Shown: positions 16,117-26,311, counted from the first letter of the stretch. The stretch: 64,000 bases of DNA from Jejubacter sp036620675 (GCA_036620675.1 JAZHEE010000012.1), one strand, 5' to 3'. Notes: generated from the letters alone by a model not told the origin. Numbers and translations are program-made.

Positions 16117-17697
16117 TCAGTCGGGCGCCAGTAGTAGCTGACGGGTATATTCCGTTTCTGGCGCGCTAAACACCTTCTGACACTCTCCCTGCTCCACGAC
16201 CTCTCCCTGCCACAGCACCACTACCTGATGGCAGAGCGCGCGCACCACCTGCAGATCGTGACTGATAAACAGATAAGCCAGCCGGTGTTTACGCTGAAGG
16301 TTTTTTAACAGCGCCAGGATCTGCGCCTGCACGGTTCTGTCCAGCGAGGATGTCGGTTCATCCAGGATAACCAGCTCTGGTTGCAGAATCAGGGCGCGGG
16401 CGATGGCGATACGCTGGCGCTGGCCGCCGGAAAACTCCGACGGATAGCGATACCGGGTCTCTGGATCCAGCCCGACCTCTTGCATCGTGGTGATGGTGCG
16501 CGCTTCGCGTTCCGCCGCGTTCAACTGGGGATGGTGAACTTTTAGTCCCTCTTCGATAATCTGCTGCACCGTCAGGCGAGGGTTCAGCGATGAATTGGGA
16601 TCCTGGAATACCACCTGAATGCGGCGGCGTACTGGCAGCATCTGTTTACGATTCCACTGGTGCAGAGGCTGGCCATCGAACAGAATCGTGCCGCTGGAAT
16701 GGATCAGGCGCAGCAGCGCAAGTCCCGTGGTGCTCTTACCGGAGCCGGATTCGCCGACAAGGCCGATGCTCTCACCCGGTCGCAGCGTAAAGCTCAGGTG
16801 ACGAATACCATAGTGGTGACCCACGGTTCGTTTGAGAATGCCGCGCCGGACAGGGAAAGCCACTGCCAGGTTCTCTACCTGTAACAGCGGCGCCTGCTGC
16901 GAGTCAAACGCTTCGGGCTCCCCGGAAGGCTCCGCCGCCAGCAGCATGCGGGTATAGTCGTGGCCGGGAGAGGCGAAAAGTTGGCGCATGGTATTGTGCT
17001 CCACGCAGCGGCCGCGGCGCATGACGGTAACGTCATCCGCCAATCGTTGCACCAGATTCAGGTTATGGGTAATAAACAGCATGCCCATATTCAATTCTTT
17101 TTGCAGCTCGCGCAGCAGCGAGAGGATCTGAGCCTGAACCGTAACGTCCAGCGCAGTGGTGGGCTCGTCGGCGATCAGCAGTTCAGGGTGAGTCAGCAAC
17201 GCCATGGCGATCATCACGCGCTGGCGCTCGCCGCCGGAAAGCTGATGCGGAAAATCGTTGAGTCGCTGCCCTGGGTTGCGGATCCCCACCCGCTCCAGGC
17301 AGGTAATAATTTCAGCGCGCGCCGGCTCTCGCCGCATACCCCGGTGCAGCGACAGCACTTCATAGAGCTGTTTTTCCACGTTGTGCAACGGGTTTAGCGA
17401 TACCATGGGCTCCTGGAATATCATGGCAATACGGTTGCCGCGAAGAGCGCGCAGCGTCCTTTCCGGCGCGCGCAGTAGCGGCTGACCGTGGAAAAAGATC
17501 TCACCGGAAGGGTAGCTGACGGGCGGCGTAGGCAGCAGACGCAGCACCGAAAGGGCGGTCACGCTCTTTCCCGAACCGGACTCGCCCACCAGCGCCAGAG
17601 TCTGGCCCGCTTCGATTTTCAGCGACAGATCCTCCACCACCTTCTGTTGGTCAAAGGCGATGGAAAGCTGGTCTATCGACAGGAGCGGCGTGGTCAT
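16117..17697 (-). CDS. yejF: Peptide ABC transporter ATPase YejF
   Basis: 526 residues carrying two fused ABC ATPase domains. Each has its own Walker A GESGSGKS (near residues 38 and 312), signature (LSGGERQRV and FSGGQRQRI) and Walker B followed by DEPTTALD or DEPTSSLD. It powers the YejABEF importer for oligopeptides, which in E. coli takes up microcin C and in Salmonella contributes to antimicrobial peptide tolerance. Last gene of the yejABEF operon, 2 bp after yejE. Confidence 0.96.
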   Translation of the reverse strand: MTTPLLSIDQLSIAFDQQKVVEDLSLKIEAGQTLALVGESGSGKSVTALSVLRLLPTPPVSYPSGEIFFHGQPLLRAPERTLRALRGNRIAMIFQEPMVSLNPLHNVEKQLYEVLSLHRGMRREPARAEIITCLERVGIRNPGQRLNDFPHQLSGGERQRVMIAMALLTHPELLIADEPTTALDVTVQAQILSLLRELQKELNMGMLFITHNLNLVQRLADDVTVMRRGRCVEHNTMRQLFASPGHDYTRMLLAAEPSGEPEAFDSQQAPLLQVENLAVAFPVRRGILKRTVGHHYGIRHLSFTLRPGESIGLVGESGSGKSTTGLALLRLIHSSGTILFDGQPLHQWNRKQMLPVRRRIQVVFQDPNSSLNPRLTVQQIIEEGLKVHHPQLNAAEREARTITTMQEVGLDPETRYRYPSEFSGGQRQRIAIARALILQPELVILDEPTSSLDRTVQAQILALLKNLQRKHRLAYLFISHDLQVVRALCHQVVVLWQGEVVEQGECQKVFSAPETEYTRQLLLAPD

Positions 17698-17699
17698 GG

Positions 17700-18725
17700 T
17701 TATCGTCCCCGGGATGGATCGAAGGCGTCGCGTACGGCTTCGAAAATAAAGATTAACAGCGACAGCAGAATCGCCAGCGACAGAAAGGCGGCGATCCCCA
17801 GCCAGGGCGCCTGGAGATTATTCTTGCCCTGCAGCAGCAGTTCGCCAAGGGACGGCGAGCCCAGCGGCAGACCAAAGCCCAGAAAGTCGAGCGAGGCCAG
17901 GGTGGTAATTGAGCCGCTCAGGATAAACGGCAAAAATGTCAGGGTAGCCACCATGGCGTTAGGCAGCATATGACGCAGGATAATAGCGCCGTCGCTAACG
18001 CCCATCGCCTGGGCGGCGCGAATGTAGTCGAAGTTGCGGGTGCGCAGGAATTCGGCGCGTACCACGCCCACCAGACTCATCCAGCCGAACAGGGTGGTAA
18101 TGCCCAGCAGCCACCAGAAGTTGGGCTGCACCACGCTTGACAGCAGAATAATCAGAAACAGGGTCGGCATGCCGGACCAGACTTCAATTACCCGCTGTCC
18201 CCACAGATCGACGCGCCCCCCGTAATACCCCTGGAGCGCCCCCACAAGAATGCCGATAACGCTGGCGCACAGGGTGAGCATCAGGCCGAACAGAATCGAA
18301 ATACGGGTGCCGTAGAGGATACGCGCCAGCACGTCGCCGCCGTTGGCATCGGTACCCAACCAGTTACCCGGCGCCGGCGGCGAAGGGAAGGGCTGGTCGG
18401 TGGCGAAGTTGATACTGGTGGCGCCAAAGCGGATTGGCGCCCACAGCACCCAGCCCTGAGATTCCAGCTTCTGGCGCAGCCAGGGATCCTGGTAATCCGC
18501 GCGGGTGGGCAGCGGTCCGCCGAAGTCGCTTTCGCGATAGTCGCTTACCACAGGGAAGTACCAGTTGCCCTGATAATGCACCGCCAGTGGACGATCGTTG
18601 GCGATCAGTTCGGAAAACAGGCTGAGTACGAAAATCACCACGAAAATCCACAGCGACCAGTAGCCGCGGCGGTTTTGACGAAAGCGCGACCAGCGCGCCT
18701 GGTTAACGGGACTAAGACGGCTCAT
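17700..18725 (-). CDS. yejE: Peptide ABC transporter permease YejE
   Basis: 341 residues (E. coli 341). An N-terminal membrane segment (WSLWIFVVIFVLSLFSELIAND) precedes a long periplasmic loop and a C-terminal five-helix permease core with the EAA-type loop RTRNFDYIRAAQAMGVSDGAIILRHMLPNA near 215-245. Inner-membrane channel half of the YejABEF importer. It overlaps yejB by 4 bp (ATGA), indicating coupled translation. Confidence 0.96.
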   Translation of the reverse strand: MSRLSPVNQARWSRFRQNRRGYWSLWIFVVIFVLSLFSELIANDRPLAVHYQGNWYFPVVSDYRESDFGGPLPTRADYQDPWLRQKLESQGWVLWAPIRFGATSINFATDQPFPSPPAPGNWLGTDANGGDVLARILYGTRISILFGLMLTLCASVIGILVGALQGYYGGRVDLWGQRVIEVWSGMPTLFLIILLSSVVQPNFWWLLGITTLFGWMSLVGVVRAEFLRTRNFDYIRAAQAMGVSDGAIILRHMLPNAMVATLTFLPFILSGSITTLASLDFLGFGLPLGSPSLGELLLQGKNNLQAPWLGIAAFLSLAILLSLLIFIFEAVRDAFDPSRGR

Positions 18726-19819
18726 GAACGCCCCTCGAAATCAATGCGCGGATCGACCAGGGTGTAGGTCAGGTCGCTGAGGATGTTCAGCAACAGGCCT
18801 ACCAGAGTGAAGATATACAGGGTGCCGAACATCACCGGATAATCGCGGGAAACGGTGGCTTCATAGCCCAGGAGCCCCAGGCCGTTAAGCGAGAACATCA
18901 CCTCTATCAGAAGCGAACCGGTGAAAAACATGCTGATAAAGGCCGCCGGAAAACCGGCCATGACCAGCAGCATCGCGTTTCGGAAAACGTGACGGGTCAG
19001 AATGCGCTTTTCATCCAGCCCTTTAGCCCGGGCGGTCACTACGTACTGCTTACGAATTTCGTCGAGGAACGCATTTTTGGTCAGCATGGTCAGTGAAGCG
19101 AATCCGCCGATAACGGTAGCCAGCACCGGCAGCGTGATGTGCCACAGATAGTCGGTAATCTTCTGGTACCAGGGCAGAGTATCGAAGTTAGCGCTGACCA
19201 GTCCGCGCAGCGGGAAGATATCCAGCCAGCTGCCGCCGGCGAAGAAGACGATCAGCAAAATAGCGAACAGGAACGACGGCACGGCGTAGCCAACGATGAT
19301 CGCCGCACTACTCCAGATATCGAAGCGGCTGCCGTTACTGACCGCTTTACGGATCCCCAGCGGAATCGACACCAGATAGATAATCAGGGTGCTCCACAGT
19401 CCCAGCGAGATGGAAACCGGCAGGCTCTCTTTGATCAGATGCACCACGGAGGCGCTACGGAACAGGCTGTTGCCGAAGTCGAAACTCAGATAGTCCCTGA
19501 GCATTTTGAAGTAACGCTCGTGTATCGGTTTATCGAAGCCGTAGCGTTTGGTTATCTCCTCGATCACTTCCGGATCCAGACCGCGTCCCCCCCGGTACTG
19601 GCTTTCCCCCGGTCGGGCGATACCAGTATGGGCATGGCTGGCGCCTTCTCCGCCAGCGGTGACGCCGGGCATGCCGGGGGACTGACCAAACTGAATGGCG
19701 GCGATAGCCTGGTCGACCGGCCCGCCGGGAGCGACCTGAACGATGAAGAAATTCAGCGTGATGATGGCCCACAGGGTGGGGATCACCAGCAGTAGTCGAC
19801 GGATAAGATAGGCGCTCAT
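18722..19819 (-). CDS. yejB: Peptide ABC transporter permease YejB
   Basis: 365 residues (E. coli 364). Opens with MSAYLIRRLLLVIPTLWAIITLNFF, typical of DppB-type permeases, and has a Gly-rich periplasmic insert (about 45-80) characteristic of YejB. The EAA-type loop RKQYVVTARAKGLDEKRILTRHVFRNA is near residues 255-281. Pairs with YejE. It follows yejA by 8 bp. Confidence 0.96.
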   Translation of the reverse strand: MSAYLIRRLLLVIPTLWAIITLNFFIVQVAPGGPVDQAIAAIQFGQSPGMPGVTAGGEGASHAHTGIARPGESQYRGGRGLDPEVIEEITKRYGFDKPIHERYFKMLRDYLSFDFGNSLFRSASVVHLIKESLPVSISLGLWSTLIIYLVSIPLGIRKAVSNGSRFDIWSSAAIIVGYAVPSFLFAILLIVFFAGGSWLDIFPLRGLVSANFDTLPWYQKITDYLWHITLPVLATVIGGFASLTMLTKNAFLDEIRKQYVVTARAKGLDEKRILTRHVFRNAMLLVMAGFPAAFISMFFTGSLLIEVMFSLNGLGLLGYEATVSRDYPVMFGTLYIFTLVGLLLNILSDLTYTLVDPRIDFEGRS

Positions 19820-19827
19820 TATATTCC

Positions 19828-21633
19828 TTAGCGTCGTTCCGCCGGCAGGCGTGCGGCTTTGTTGATGTCATACCACCAGGTATCGAAACCCAACGAGTAA
19901 CGCGGGCGAATCTCCGGATGGGAGAATTTATCCCAGTAAGCAAGGCGGTCGGTAGCCATATACCACATGGGCAGCATATAGAAATTCCACGTCAGCACCC
20001 GGTCCAGCGCTCGCCCCAGCGGCAGCAGCCTCTTCTCGTCGCCCTGATGGGCAATTATCTGGCTAATCAGCTTGTCCACCACCGGATCCTGAACGCCCGG
20101 AGTATTCCAGGTGGAGTCGATAAAGGCGGAATCCCAGAGGATCTGGAGATCGGAACTGGGATACGTCATGGCGCGGTATACCGTCGGCATCATATCGAAG
20201 TCGCGGCTGCGCAGACGGTTGGTGAGCTGGGAGTTATCCACCTGGCGGACGTTCATTTTAATGCCCAGCCGTTCCAGATTGTGGCTAAAGGGCAGCGCCC
20301 ACTGATTATTGCCCCCGCCAGGCAGCAACAGTTCAAAAATGAAGGGCTTGCCGGTTTTGGCGTTAACCAGCTTGCCGGATTTTAACTCCCAACCGGCGGC
20401 CTTCAGCAGCGCCAGGGCTTTCAGAAGGTTATCGCGGTCGAAACCGTTCCCCCGGGAGACCGGCGGTTGATAGACCTGGCTAAATACCTCGGGCGGCAGC
20501 GATTTTTTAAATGGCGCCAGTATCGTCAGTTCGTCAGCCTGAGGGTAATTGCGGGCCGCATAGTCGGTGTTCTGGAAATAGCTGTTGGTACGGCTGTACG
20601 CGCCGTAAAACAGCGCCTTGTTCATCCATTCGAAGTCGAAGGCCAGAGTAATGGCTTCGCGCACCCGGCGATCGGCAAATATCGGGCGTTTGATATTAAA
20701 GGCCAGCCAGCGGGCATTCTGGGCGGAGTTGTTATTCTGCTCTTCGCGCACGATATGGTTATTGGTGAAGTTTTTTCCTACGTAGCGGGTCGCCCAGTTT
20801 TTCGGGCTGGGCTCTTCGCGAAAATCGAAGGCCCCGGCCTTAAAGGCTTCGAAGGCGACATTGTCATCCAGGTAGTAGTCATAACGGATAGTATCGAAAT
20901 TCCAGCGGCCACGGTTAACCGGCAGGTCGGCGGCCCAGTAATCTTTCACCCGGCTAAAGATAACGTACTGCCCCATACGCCAGGCGCTGATGCGATAAGG
21001 CCCGCTGGAGAGCGGCGGTCTGGGGAGCGGTTCACCCAGATTGTGATGGCGCCAGAATTTTTCCGGCATCACCGGCAGGGTGAACAGGCTCAGCATGGTG
21101 TCCTTACTGGGCTTCGGCAGTTCGATACGAACGGTTAGTCGGGAGATTGCCTTAACCTTCACGCCCTTATAGTAGATACGAAACTGGGGCACCCCTTCGG
21201 TCATAAACTTATGGAAGGTATATTCCACATCTTTGGCGGTAATGGGACTGCCGTCGTGGAATCGGGCGCGGGGATTAATGCTGACTTCGCTCCAGGCGTA
21301 GTCAGCCGGATAGCGAGCCTTTTCGGCGACCAACGGGTAGTAGCTGCCCGGTTCGTCATCGGAGGTGGCAAACAGCGCGTCATACAGTTCACCGGTGCGG
21401 ATACTCGCGTTGCCGCGTAGCGCATAACGGTTGAAGTTATCAAATGTGCCAATAGCCGACAGAGTGATATTGCCGCCTTTGGGCGCTGCGGGGTTAACGT
21501 AATCGAAGTGATTAAAATCGACGGCGTATTTAGGCTCTCCGAGTACGGAAAACGCGTAGCTTTCGTGAATTTCCTGCGCCATGACGGAACCGCTTATCAG
21601 GCCAAGCAGCAGGACGAATATGCGCACAAACAT
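19828..21633 (-). CDS. yejA: Periplasmic peptide-binding protein YejA
   Basis: 601 residues (E. coli 604) from the ATG at 21633. A longer open frame reaches 21882, but only 21633 gives a signal peptide (MFVRIFVLLLGLISGSVMA, then QEIHESYAFSVLGEPKY) matching E. coli YejA. The mature protein is an SBP family 5 solute receptor, with ARFHDGSPITAKDVEYTF near 115-135. It captures oligopeptides in the periplasm for YejBEF. First gene of the operon; its promoter lies in the 127 bp before pdeN. Confidence 0.96.
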   Translation of the reverse strand: MFVRIFVLLLGLISGSVMAQEIHESYAFSVLGEPKYAVDFNHFDYVNPAAPKGGNITLSAIGTFDNFNRYALRGNASIRTGELYDALFATSDDEPGSYYPLVAEKARYPADYAWSEVSINPRARFHDGSPITAKDVEYTFHKFMTEGVPQFRIYYKGVKVKAISRLTVRIELPKPSKDTMLSLFTLPVMPEKFWRHHNLGEPLPRPPLSSGPYRISAWRMGQYVIFSRVKDYWAADLPVNRGRWNFDTIRYDYYLDDNVAFEAFKAGAFDFREEPSPKNWATRYVGKNFTNNHIVREEQNNNSAQNARWLAFNIKRPIFADRRVREAITLAFDFEWMNKALFYGAYSRTNSYFQNTDYAARNYPQADELTILAPFKKSLPPEVFSQVYQPPVSRGNGFDRDNLLKALALLKAAGWELKSGKLVNAKTGKPFIFELLLPGGGNNQWALPFSHNLERLGIKMNVRQVDNSQLTNRLRSRDFDMMPTVYRAMTYPSSDLQILWDSAFIDSTWNTPGVQDPVVDKLISQIIAHQGDEKRLLPLGRALDRVLTWNFYMLPMWYMATDRLAYWDKFSHPEIRPRYSLGFDTWWYDINKAARLPAERR

Positions 21634-21760
21634 CGTCGTCAGCAATCCTGTTATAAAGGAAAATGCATCGCCGAAATAGTCTCTTCCTGAGGCGAACGGC
21701 GATAAGAACCACGGAAAAACCAGTGGCTTGATAATAAGTGACTGAGGCGCGATTGTGAAA

Positions 21761-23368
21761 TTAATCCTGCCGCTTCTGCCATTCGATAAGCTCCTCGATG
21801 GGGAGTGGGGGACTGAACAGATAGCCCTGCAGATAATTAACCCCCTGTTCCACCAGCCAGCGGGCCTGCTCCTGAGTTTCAACGCCTTCGGCGACGGTGG
21901 CCATATTCAGGCGTTTTGCCAGGGTGATAACGGCGTCAAGCACTGGCGTTGTCACCGTTTCCATACCGATACTGCTAACGAAACCCCGGTCGATCTTCAG
22001 ATAGTCGAGTTTAAAACGCTCCAGGTAGATAAGGGCGCTGTGGCCGGTACCGAAGTCATCCACTGCGATTTCAAAGCCCTGCTGATGCAGCCAGTTAAAA
22101 ACGTCGCAGGCCACATTTTCATTCAGCATATCGCGCTCAGTGATTTCAAAAACCAGCTGGAAATGGTTCGCCGGCAGGGCGGCCACCAGATCGCGGATAT
22201 CCTGCTTAAATTCCGGTGCGTGCAGGTGACTGGGGGCCAGATTAATGCCGAGCTTACTGCCGACCGGCAGTATCTGGCTCAGGCGCGGCGCATCCCTGGC
22301 GATTAACGTAAACAGATGGCGGGTTAGCGGTACAATCAATTGACGAGCTTCGGCCCAGGCGATGAAGACATCCGGAGAGATAGGGCCGGCGCTGGGATGA
22401 TCCCAGCGCATCAATACCTCAACGCCGGTGAATTCCATTCCTGGTGCCGTAACAACCGGTTGCCAGACGATATGGAATTGGTTGCGGCGTATGGCGGTCG
22501 GGATTTCCCGTCCGTTACGCAACCGCGTCATCAGTATCAGGCTACACAGAAGCCCGCTTCCCAGGCCCAGCACCAGTCCGGCCAGCAGGCTGAGCTGGAT
22601 ATCCTCGGTGGTCAGGAGATCGCCATACAGCCACAGCGACATCGGGAATCCCTTGATATTGGTAATCCGGGTCGGGTGGCTCCACAGTTGATCTACCGCA
22701 ATCACCCGCGGCGAAAAGGTGGTCAGCGCTTTATCACCAATCACCAGCGCGATACCGTTGACGTCCCTCTGGCGCTCGGTATAGAGCAGATAGGGGGTCA
22801 GGTTGACATTCAGGGTTGTGAATATGCCACGATCCGGTACCAGCGGGTTGCGATACCAGGCCGCAATGGCAGGTTTGTTAGGCAGCATGGGCGTGCCTTC
22901 CATAATCGCCAGATCCACCGCCTTATTAATGTTGATATTCGGCGCCAGCTGTTGAAGCGGTAAATCCATGTGGCCGGTGGCGGAAGAGCAGTAGGCGGCG
23001 CCATCCTTTACCAGTAAGAAAGCGCGTACGTTAACGTTGAAGGCGGCATGGGAGGTGAGCTGCGAGACGACATGACCGCAGTCCGTCATGGTCAGAGGCT
23101 GAATGGCCTGTGCCGTGGCGCTCAGTTCGCCAAAAAAGGCGTCCATATAGCCGCGAATATCCTGGATCAGAACGTCGTAGCTGGCCTGACGTTTATGATA
23201 CAGCCAGCTTGCGGTAAAGCAGCCTGCAAAAATGGCGCATAATAGTCCAATGAGAAGGCTTAATGCAGCGATTCTTCTGGGCGTTGAGAGGTAATGGTCG
23301 AATATTTTTCTGCCGGGCACGTTAGAGACCAAATTAAATGTCTGTCTATGCGACGTTGTTTTAGCCAC
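21761..23368 (-). CDS. pdeN: Cyclic-di-GMP phosphodiesterase PdeN (Rtn)
   Basis: 535 residues (E. coli about 518; the N-terminus is slightly longer here). Two membrane helices bracket a periplasmic CSS-motif domain (CSSATG near residue 127), followed by a cytoplasmic EAL domain from about 280. The EAL triad reads EVL here (GVEVLMRWDHP), as EVL also appears in the E. coli protein; ITERDM, DDFGTGHSALIYL and VAEGVE are intact, so activity is expected. CSS domains sense periplasmic redox state through their cysteines. Confidence 0.94.
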   Translation of the reverse strand: MAKTTSHRQTFNLVSNVPGRKIFDHYLSTPRRIAALSLLIGLLCAIFAGCFTASWLYHKRQASYDVLIQDIRGYMDAFFGELSATAQAIQPLTMTDCGHVVSQLTSHAAFNVNVRAFLLVKDGAAYCSSATGHMDLPLQQLAPNININKAVDLAIMEGTPMLPNKPAIAAWYRNPLVPDRGIFTTLNVNLTPYLLYTERQRDVNGIALVIGDKALTTFSPRVIAVDQLWSHPTRITNIKGFPMSLWLYGDLLTTEDIQLSLLAGLVLGLGSGLLCSLILMTRLRNGREIPTAIRRNQFHIVWQPVVTAPGMEFTGVEVLMRWDHPSAGPISPDVFIAWAEARQLIVPLTRHLFTLIARDAPRLSQILPVGSKLGINLAPSHLHAPEFKQDIRDLVAALPANHFQLVFEITERDMLNENVACDVFNWLHQQGFEIAVDDFGTGHSALIYLERFKLDYLKIDRGFVSSIGMETVTTPVLDAVITLAKRLNMATVAEGVETQEQARWLVEQGVNYLQGYLFSPPLPIEELIEWQKRQD

Positions 23369-23485
23369 AGACTAAAAGGAAAGCATGCTTTTATATGTGA
23401 AGATAGTCACGTAAGTTAATAAAAGCATCCGTAGTATTTTGCTACTAAATGGTTTTTTCAGGTAATGATAATCATAGTGTAACCA

Positions 23486-23515
23486 TAAAAAAAACGCTGC
23501 CCGGCAGCGCTTTTT
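23486..23515 (-). terminator. Terminator of mepS
   Basis: CGCTGC / GCAGCG stem (23495-23509) with A8 on the left and T5 on the right, about 50 bp past the mepS stop. It could also act for rightward transcripts. Confidence 0.85.
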
Positions 23516-23557
23516 CTTTCTCTTTCCCTGAGAAGGTATCAAGGGACTGAAATAATC

Positions 23558-24124
23558 TTAACTGCGGGTTAAAACCCGTCTTGCCTGGTTATAACGCTTG
23601 TTCCAGTACGGCTCATCGAGATTAGAAATCATGACGCCGCTGCTGGTGGATGCGTGAACAAACTGGTTATTACCAATATAGATGCCGATGTGACGTCCAG
23701 TGGAACCTGCACGGAACAGAACCAGATCGCCGGTGCGCAATTTACTGCGGGAAACGGGAGTGCCACTGCTTCTTTGTTGTGAGGTGGAGCGGGGAAGTTC
23801 AAGACCAAACTGTTCGCGGAATGTGCGTTGTACAAATGCGGAGCAGTCAACGCCTCTTTTGGTATCGCCGCCCAGTCGGTAACGAACCCCTTTCCAGCTG
23901 GCGTATTGATCCATTAAACGGGATTTAATATCCAGGTTGTGCACCATGCTTTCGAATTCGTCCTGAGAAGTCTGGAGTAAGAATCCGTTATTACCGCTGC
24001 TGGGTGAAGGTGTGTGCATAGTGTTAGCAGTATTGGTGGAGCTACAGGCCGAGAGCACGGCTGCCACCGCGACTGCGGGGATAGCCCGCAGAATATATCT
24101 CAAAATCGGCTGAGATGTGACCAT
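23558..24124 (-). CDS. mepS: Murein DD-endopeptidase MepS (Spr), outer-membrane lipoprotein
   Basis: 188 residues as in E. coli. Lipoprotein signal with lipobox LSAC (lipidated C27), then an NlpC/P60 domain whose catalytic cysteine lies in GVDCSAFVQRTF and histidine in GRHIGIYIG, with a further conserved His in FVHAS. It cleaves D-Ala-mDAP cross-links to let the sacculus grow and is controlled by NlpI/Prc proteolysis. Monocistronic, terminator after it, about 400 bp upstream gap. Confidence 0.96.
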   Translation of the reverse strand: MVTSQPILRYILRAIPAVAVAAVLSACSSTNTANTMHTPSPSSGNNGFLLQTSQDEFESMVHNLDIKSRLMDQYASWKGVRYRLGGDTKRGVDCSAFVQRTFREQFGLELPRSTSQQRSSGTPVSRSKLRTGDLVLFRAGSTGRHIGIYIGNNQFVHASTSSGVMISNLDEPYWNKRYNQARRVLTRS

Positions 24125-24476
24125 TGTGTTTTTGATCCCTTGATGTCCTTAACGACAACGTCGTTATGAAAATGCCAAACGTGACGAGAATAAGTATCGA
24201 ACGGGAATGAGACAAATCTGGAATAATAAAACTGTGGCATGGCGCACGTTTTATTATTCAGGGTACCCAAAAACCCGGCGATAAAACGAGAGAAAGATTA
24301 CCCGATCAATCGCCGGTTGGCGAGGGCTTTTACGTCTGTTTTACGATAAGTTTTGTGATGGATAGCCTGTAAATGTTAGCGAATTTTACAAGAGCCTGGC
24401 GGTTAAAAAAAAGGTGTTGTGGTGGTTTTATGAACAAAAAGAAAAAGTGTTAGCGATGAGATCAAATAACTCAGAG
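24125..24476. other. Upstream region of mepS
   Basis: About 350 bp without an ORF. AT-rich; presumably the mepS promoter and leader on the minus strand. No riboswitch or repeat recognised. Confidence 0.5.
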
Positions 24477-24505
24477 AAATTGCCGGGAATTATTCCCGGC
24501 AATTT
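24477..24505. terminator. Terminator of lpxT
   Basis: Perfect 13-bp stem AAATTGCCGGGAA / TTCCCGGCAATTT with a TTA loop, about 20 bp past the lpxT stop codon. Confidence 0.88.
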
Positions 24506-24526
24506 ATGAAGGTTGTGTTGAATTAA

Positions 24527-25246
24527 TTAGTCTGAAATGTTGCTTGTTTGTTTATATTTGCCGGGAAGATGACGGTCAAACCAGAGAATAATCCGATCGC
24601 TTAATGGGGTCATCAGGCACCAGGGCAGTCCCACCAGTACAACCGATAATGAACCGACAAAAACGTCGGTAAACCAGTGAGCACCGCTCATCATACGCGG
24701 CAGCGAGAAGAGCACCACAATGATCAGCGCGACGGTGAAGGCCCGGCGTCCGAAATAGCGCAGCATAAAGCCAGCGAAGATCAGCAGCATCATTCCGTGG
24801 TCACCAGGGAAGCTGTCACGCGAGGCGTCTTTAGTGGAAACCGGCAGCAGGTCACGGACGCGATGTGCGTTTTCAAAGGTCAGTGTCGGACTCGGGCGCT
24901 CTACCGGAATACGCTGCCCTAGCTGGTTCAGCACGACGGCGGTCAGCAGCATAGTCAGACCCATAATAAATATCCAACGCCGCTCGCGGGCGGAGCTTCC
25001 CCACCAGTAGCTTAGCATCAGCAGACCCATACACAGCAGCGAGCAGAGATCGAAAGCCCGGTTGTTAGTGATGGCTACCAGCCACAGAAAAGCGCGGCTG
25101 TTAACCAGCCCGGCGTTAAAGAAATGAAAAATACCGGAATCTATCGCAAACCAGAATCCGTGGTTCGCTGGCAGATACCACGAAAAGAACAGCGCCAGTC
25201 CCAGCGCGTTCAGTAACAGAATGTGAGTGTAATCAGAACGAGTCAT
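24527..25246 (-). CDS. lpxT: Lipid A 1-diphosphate synthase LpxT (YeiU)
   Basis: 239 residues (E. coli 237), PAP2 phosphatase-fold membrane enzyme with six helices. The three-part phosphatase signature is visible: near 97-110 QRIPVERPSP, SFPGDHGMM near 144, and SGAHWFTDVFVGS near 187. It transfers phosphate from undecaprenyl diphosphate to the lipid A 1-position on the periplasmic face. Located between mepS and yeiR as in E. coli. Confidence 0.94.
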   Translation of the reverse strand: MTRSDYTHILLLNALGLALFFSWYLPANHGFWFAIDSGIFHFFNAGLVNSRAFLWLVAITNNRAFDLCSLLCMGLLMLSYWWGSSARERRWIFIMGLTMLLTAVVLNQLGQRIPVERPSPTLTFENAHRVRDLLPVSTKDASRDSFPGDHGMMLLIFAGFMLRYFGRRAFTVALIIVVLFSLPRMMSGAHWFTDVFVGSLSVVLVGLPWCLMTPLSDRIILWFDRHLPGKYKQTSNISD

Positions 25247-25288
25247 AGGTTTCCCACCAGTAAACGCTGGTGGGAAACACGCTAACCG

Positions 25289-26311
25289 TTAACCGGTAAA
25301 CGAATCGTCAACGGTGGCGGCGCTCTGACCCTCGTCGGGTAAACGAAGCTTCAACAAATCCTGTTGAAGTCGATTCCAGTCGCATTCTTCACTGTGAATG
25401 ATCTCGATACGGCTGTCCGGCGGAGCCACATTCTGGGTTTCGATATGGAAATCCTGACCCTGGCGATTGATGCGCACCAGACCTTCGGGGATGCGCATAA
25501 CGCCTTTAACACGCTCTACCGGCGCCAGGCGCGCCCATTCCAGCAGGCCGATGGTATCGAAGCATGTTTCCGGGTCGAAGATCCAGCCGCAGGCGTGGTG
25601 GCCCTGGCCGCTGTTCAGGCTGCGGCGCCAGCGTTGATGAGACGCCAGACTCAGGGCCGCCAGTCCCCGGGAAGCGGAATGAGAATGGCTGTGACCGGCG
25701 CTTGTGGGCAATGCCCGCAGATTGCGGCGCGGCTCTTCCAGCAGGGCGGGATCGATCTGGCCCTGGCTTACGGTAACGACTTTGCGCTCATCCTGATTGC
25801 GACTCAGCCATTCCTCCAGCGCCGCGCGGCTCTCCCGATCCTGCCTGTCAGCCTTATTGGCAATGATAATGTCGGCGGCGGCCAACTGGTCGCGGAAGTT
25901 TTCGTCGTTTTGCAGGCGGGGCTCCAGCAGCTGGCGCGGATCGAGCAGCGTCAGAGTAGCGCGCAGATCGATCCACGGTTGGTAAACGTCGGCGCTCAGC
26001 ATATCCAGGATCTGTTTCGGATGCCCCAGCCCGGTGGGTTCGATCAGCAGGCGATCGGGTCTCCCCTGGCGCAGCAGAGTATTGAGTCCCACCTGCATGG
26101 GCAGACCGTTGACGCAGCACATACAGCCGCCGGGAATCTCTTTCAGCAGCGCGCCGCTATCGGCCAGCAGCGCGCCGTCAATACCTATCTCGCCAAATTC
26201 ATTTACCAGCACCGCCCACTTCTCATTTTCAGGCTTGTGGGCCAGCAGGTGAGTGATGGTGGTGGTCTTACCGCTGCCAAGAAAGCCGGTAATCAGATTG
26301 GTTTTTGTCAC
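25289..26311 (-). CDS. yeiR: COG0523 metal-chaperone GTPase YeiR
   Basis: 340 residues (E. coli 328). Walker A GFLGSGKTT at residues 9-17, the CXCC metal motif GGCMCC near 61-66, NKAD guanine-specificity motif near 152, and a histidine-containing HSHSHS segment near 205. Family members are zinc-responsive GTPases proposed to pass metal to client enzymes; E. coli YeiR binds zinc. Cytosolic. It lies 117 bp downstream of yeiQ on the same strand. Confidence 0.93.
   Translation of the reverse strand: MTKTNLITGFLGSGKTTTITHLLAHKPENEKWAVLVNEFGEIGIDGALLADSGALLKEIPGGCMCCVNGLPMQVGLNTLLRQGRPDRLLIEPTGLGHPKQILDMLSADVYQPWIDLRATLTLLDPRQLLEPRLQNDENFRDQLAAADIIIANKADRQDRESRAALEEWLSRNQDERKVVTVSQGQIDPALLEEPRRNLRALPTSAGHSHSHSASRGLAALSLASHQRWRRSLNSGQGHHACGWIFDPETCFDTIGLLEWARLAPVERVKGVMRIPEGLVRINRQGQDFHIETQNVAPPDSRIEIIHSEECDWNRLQQDLLKLRLPDEGQSAATVDDSFTG

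Noticed and set aside
21634..21882. N-terminal extension of yejA by 83 residues
   Set aside because: The extension is not conserved with E. coli YejA and would bury the signal peptide that starts at 21633.
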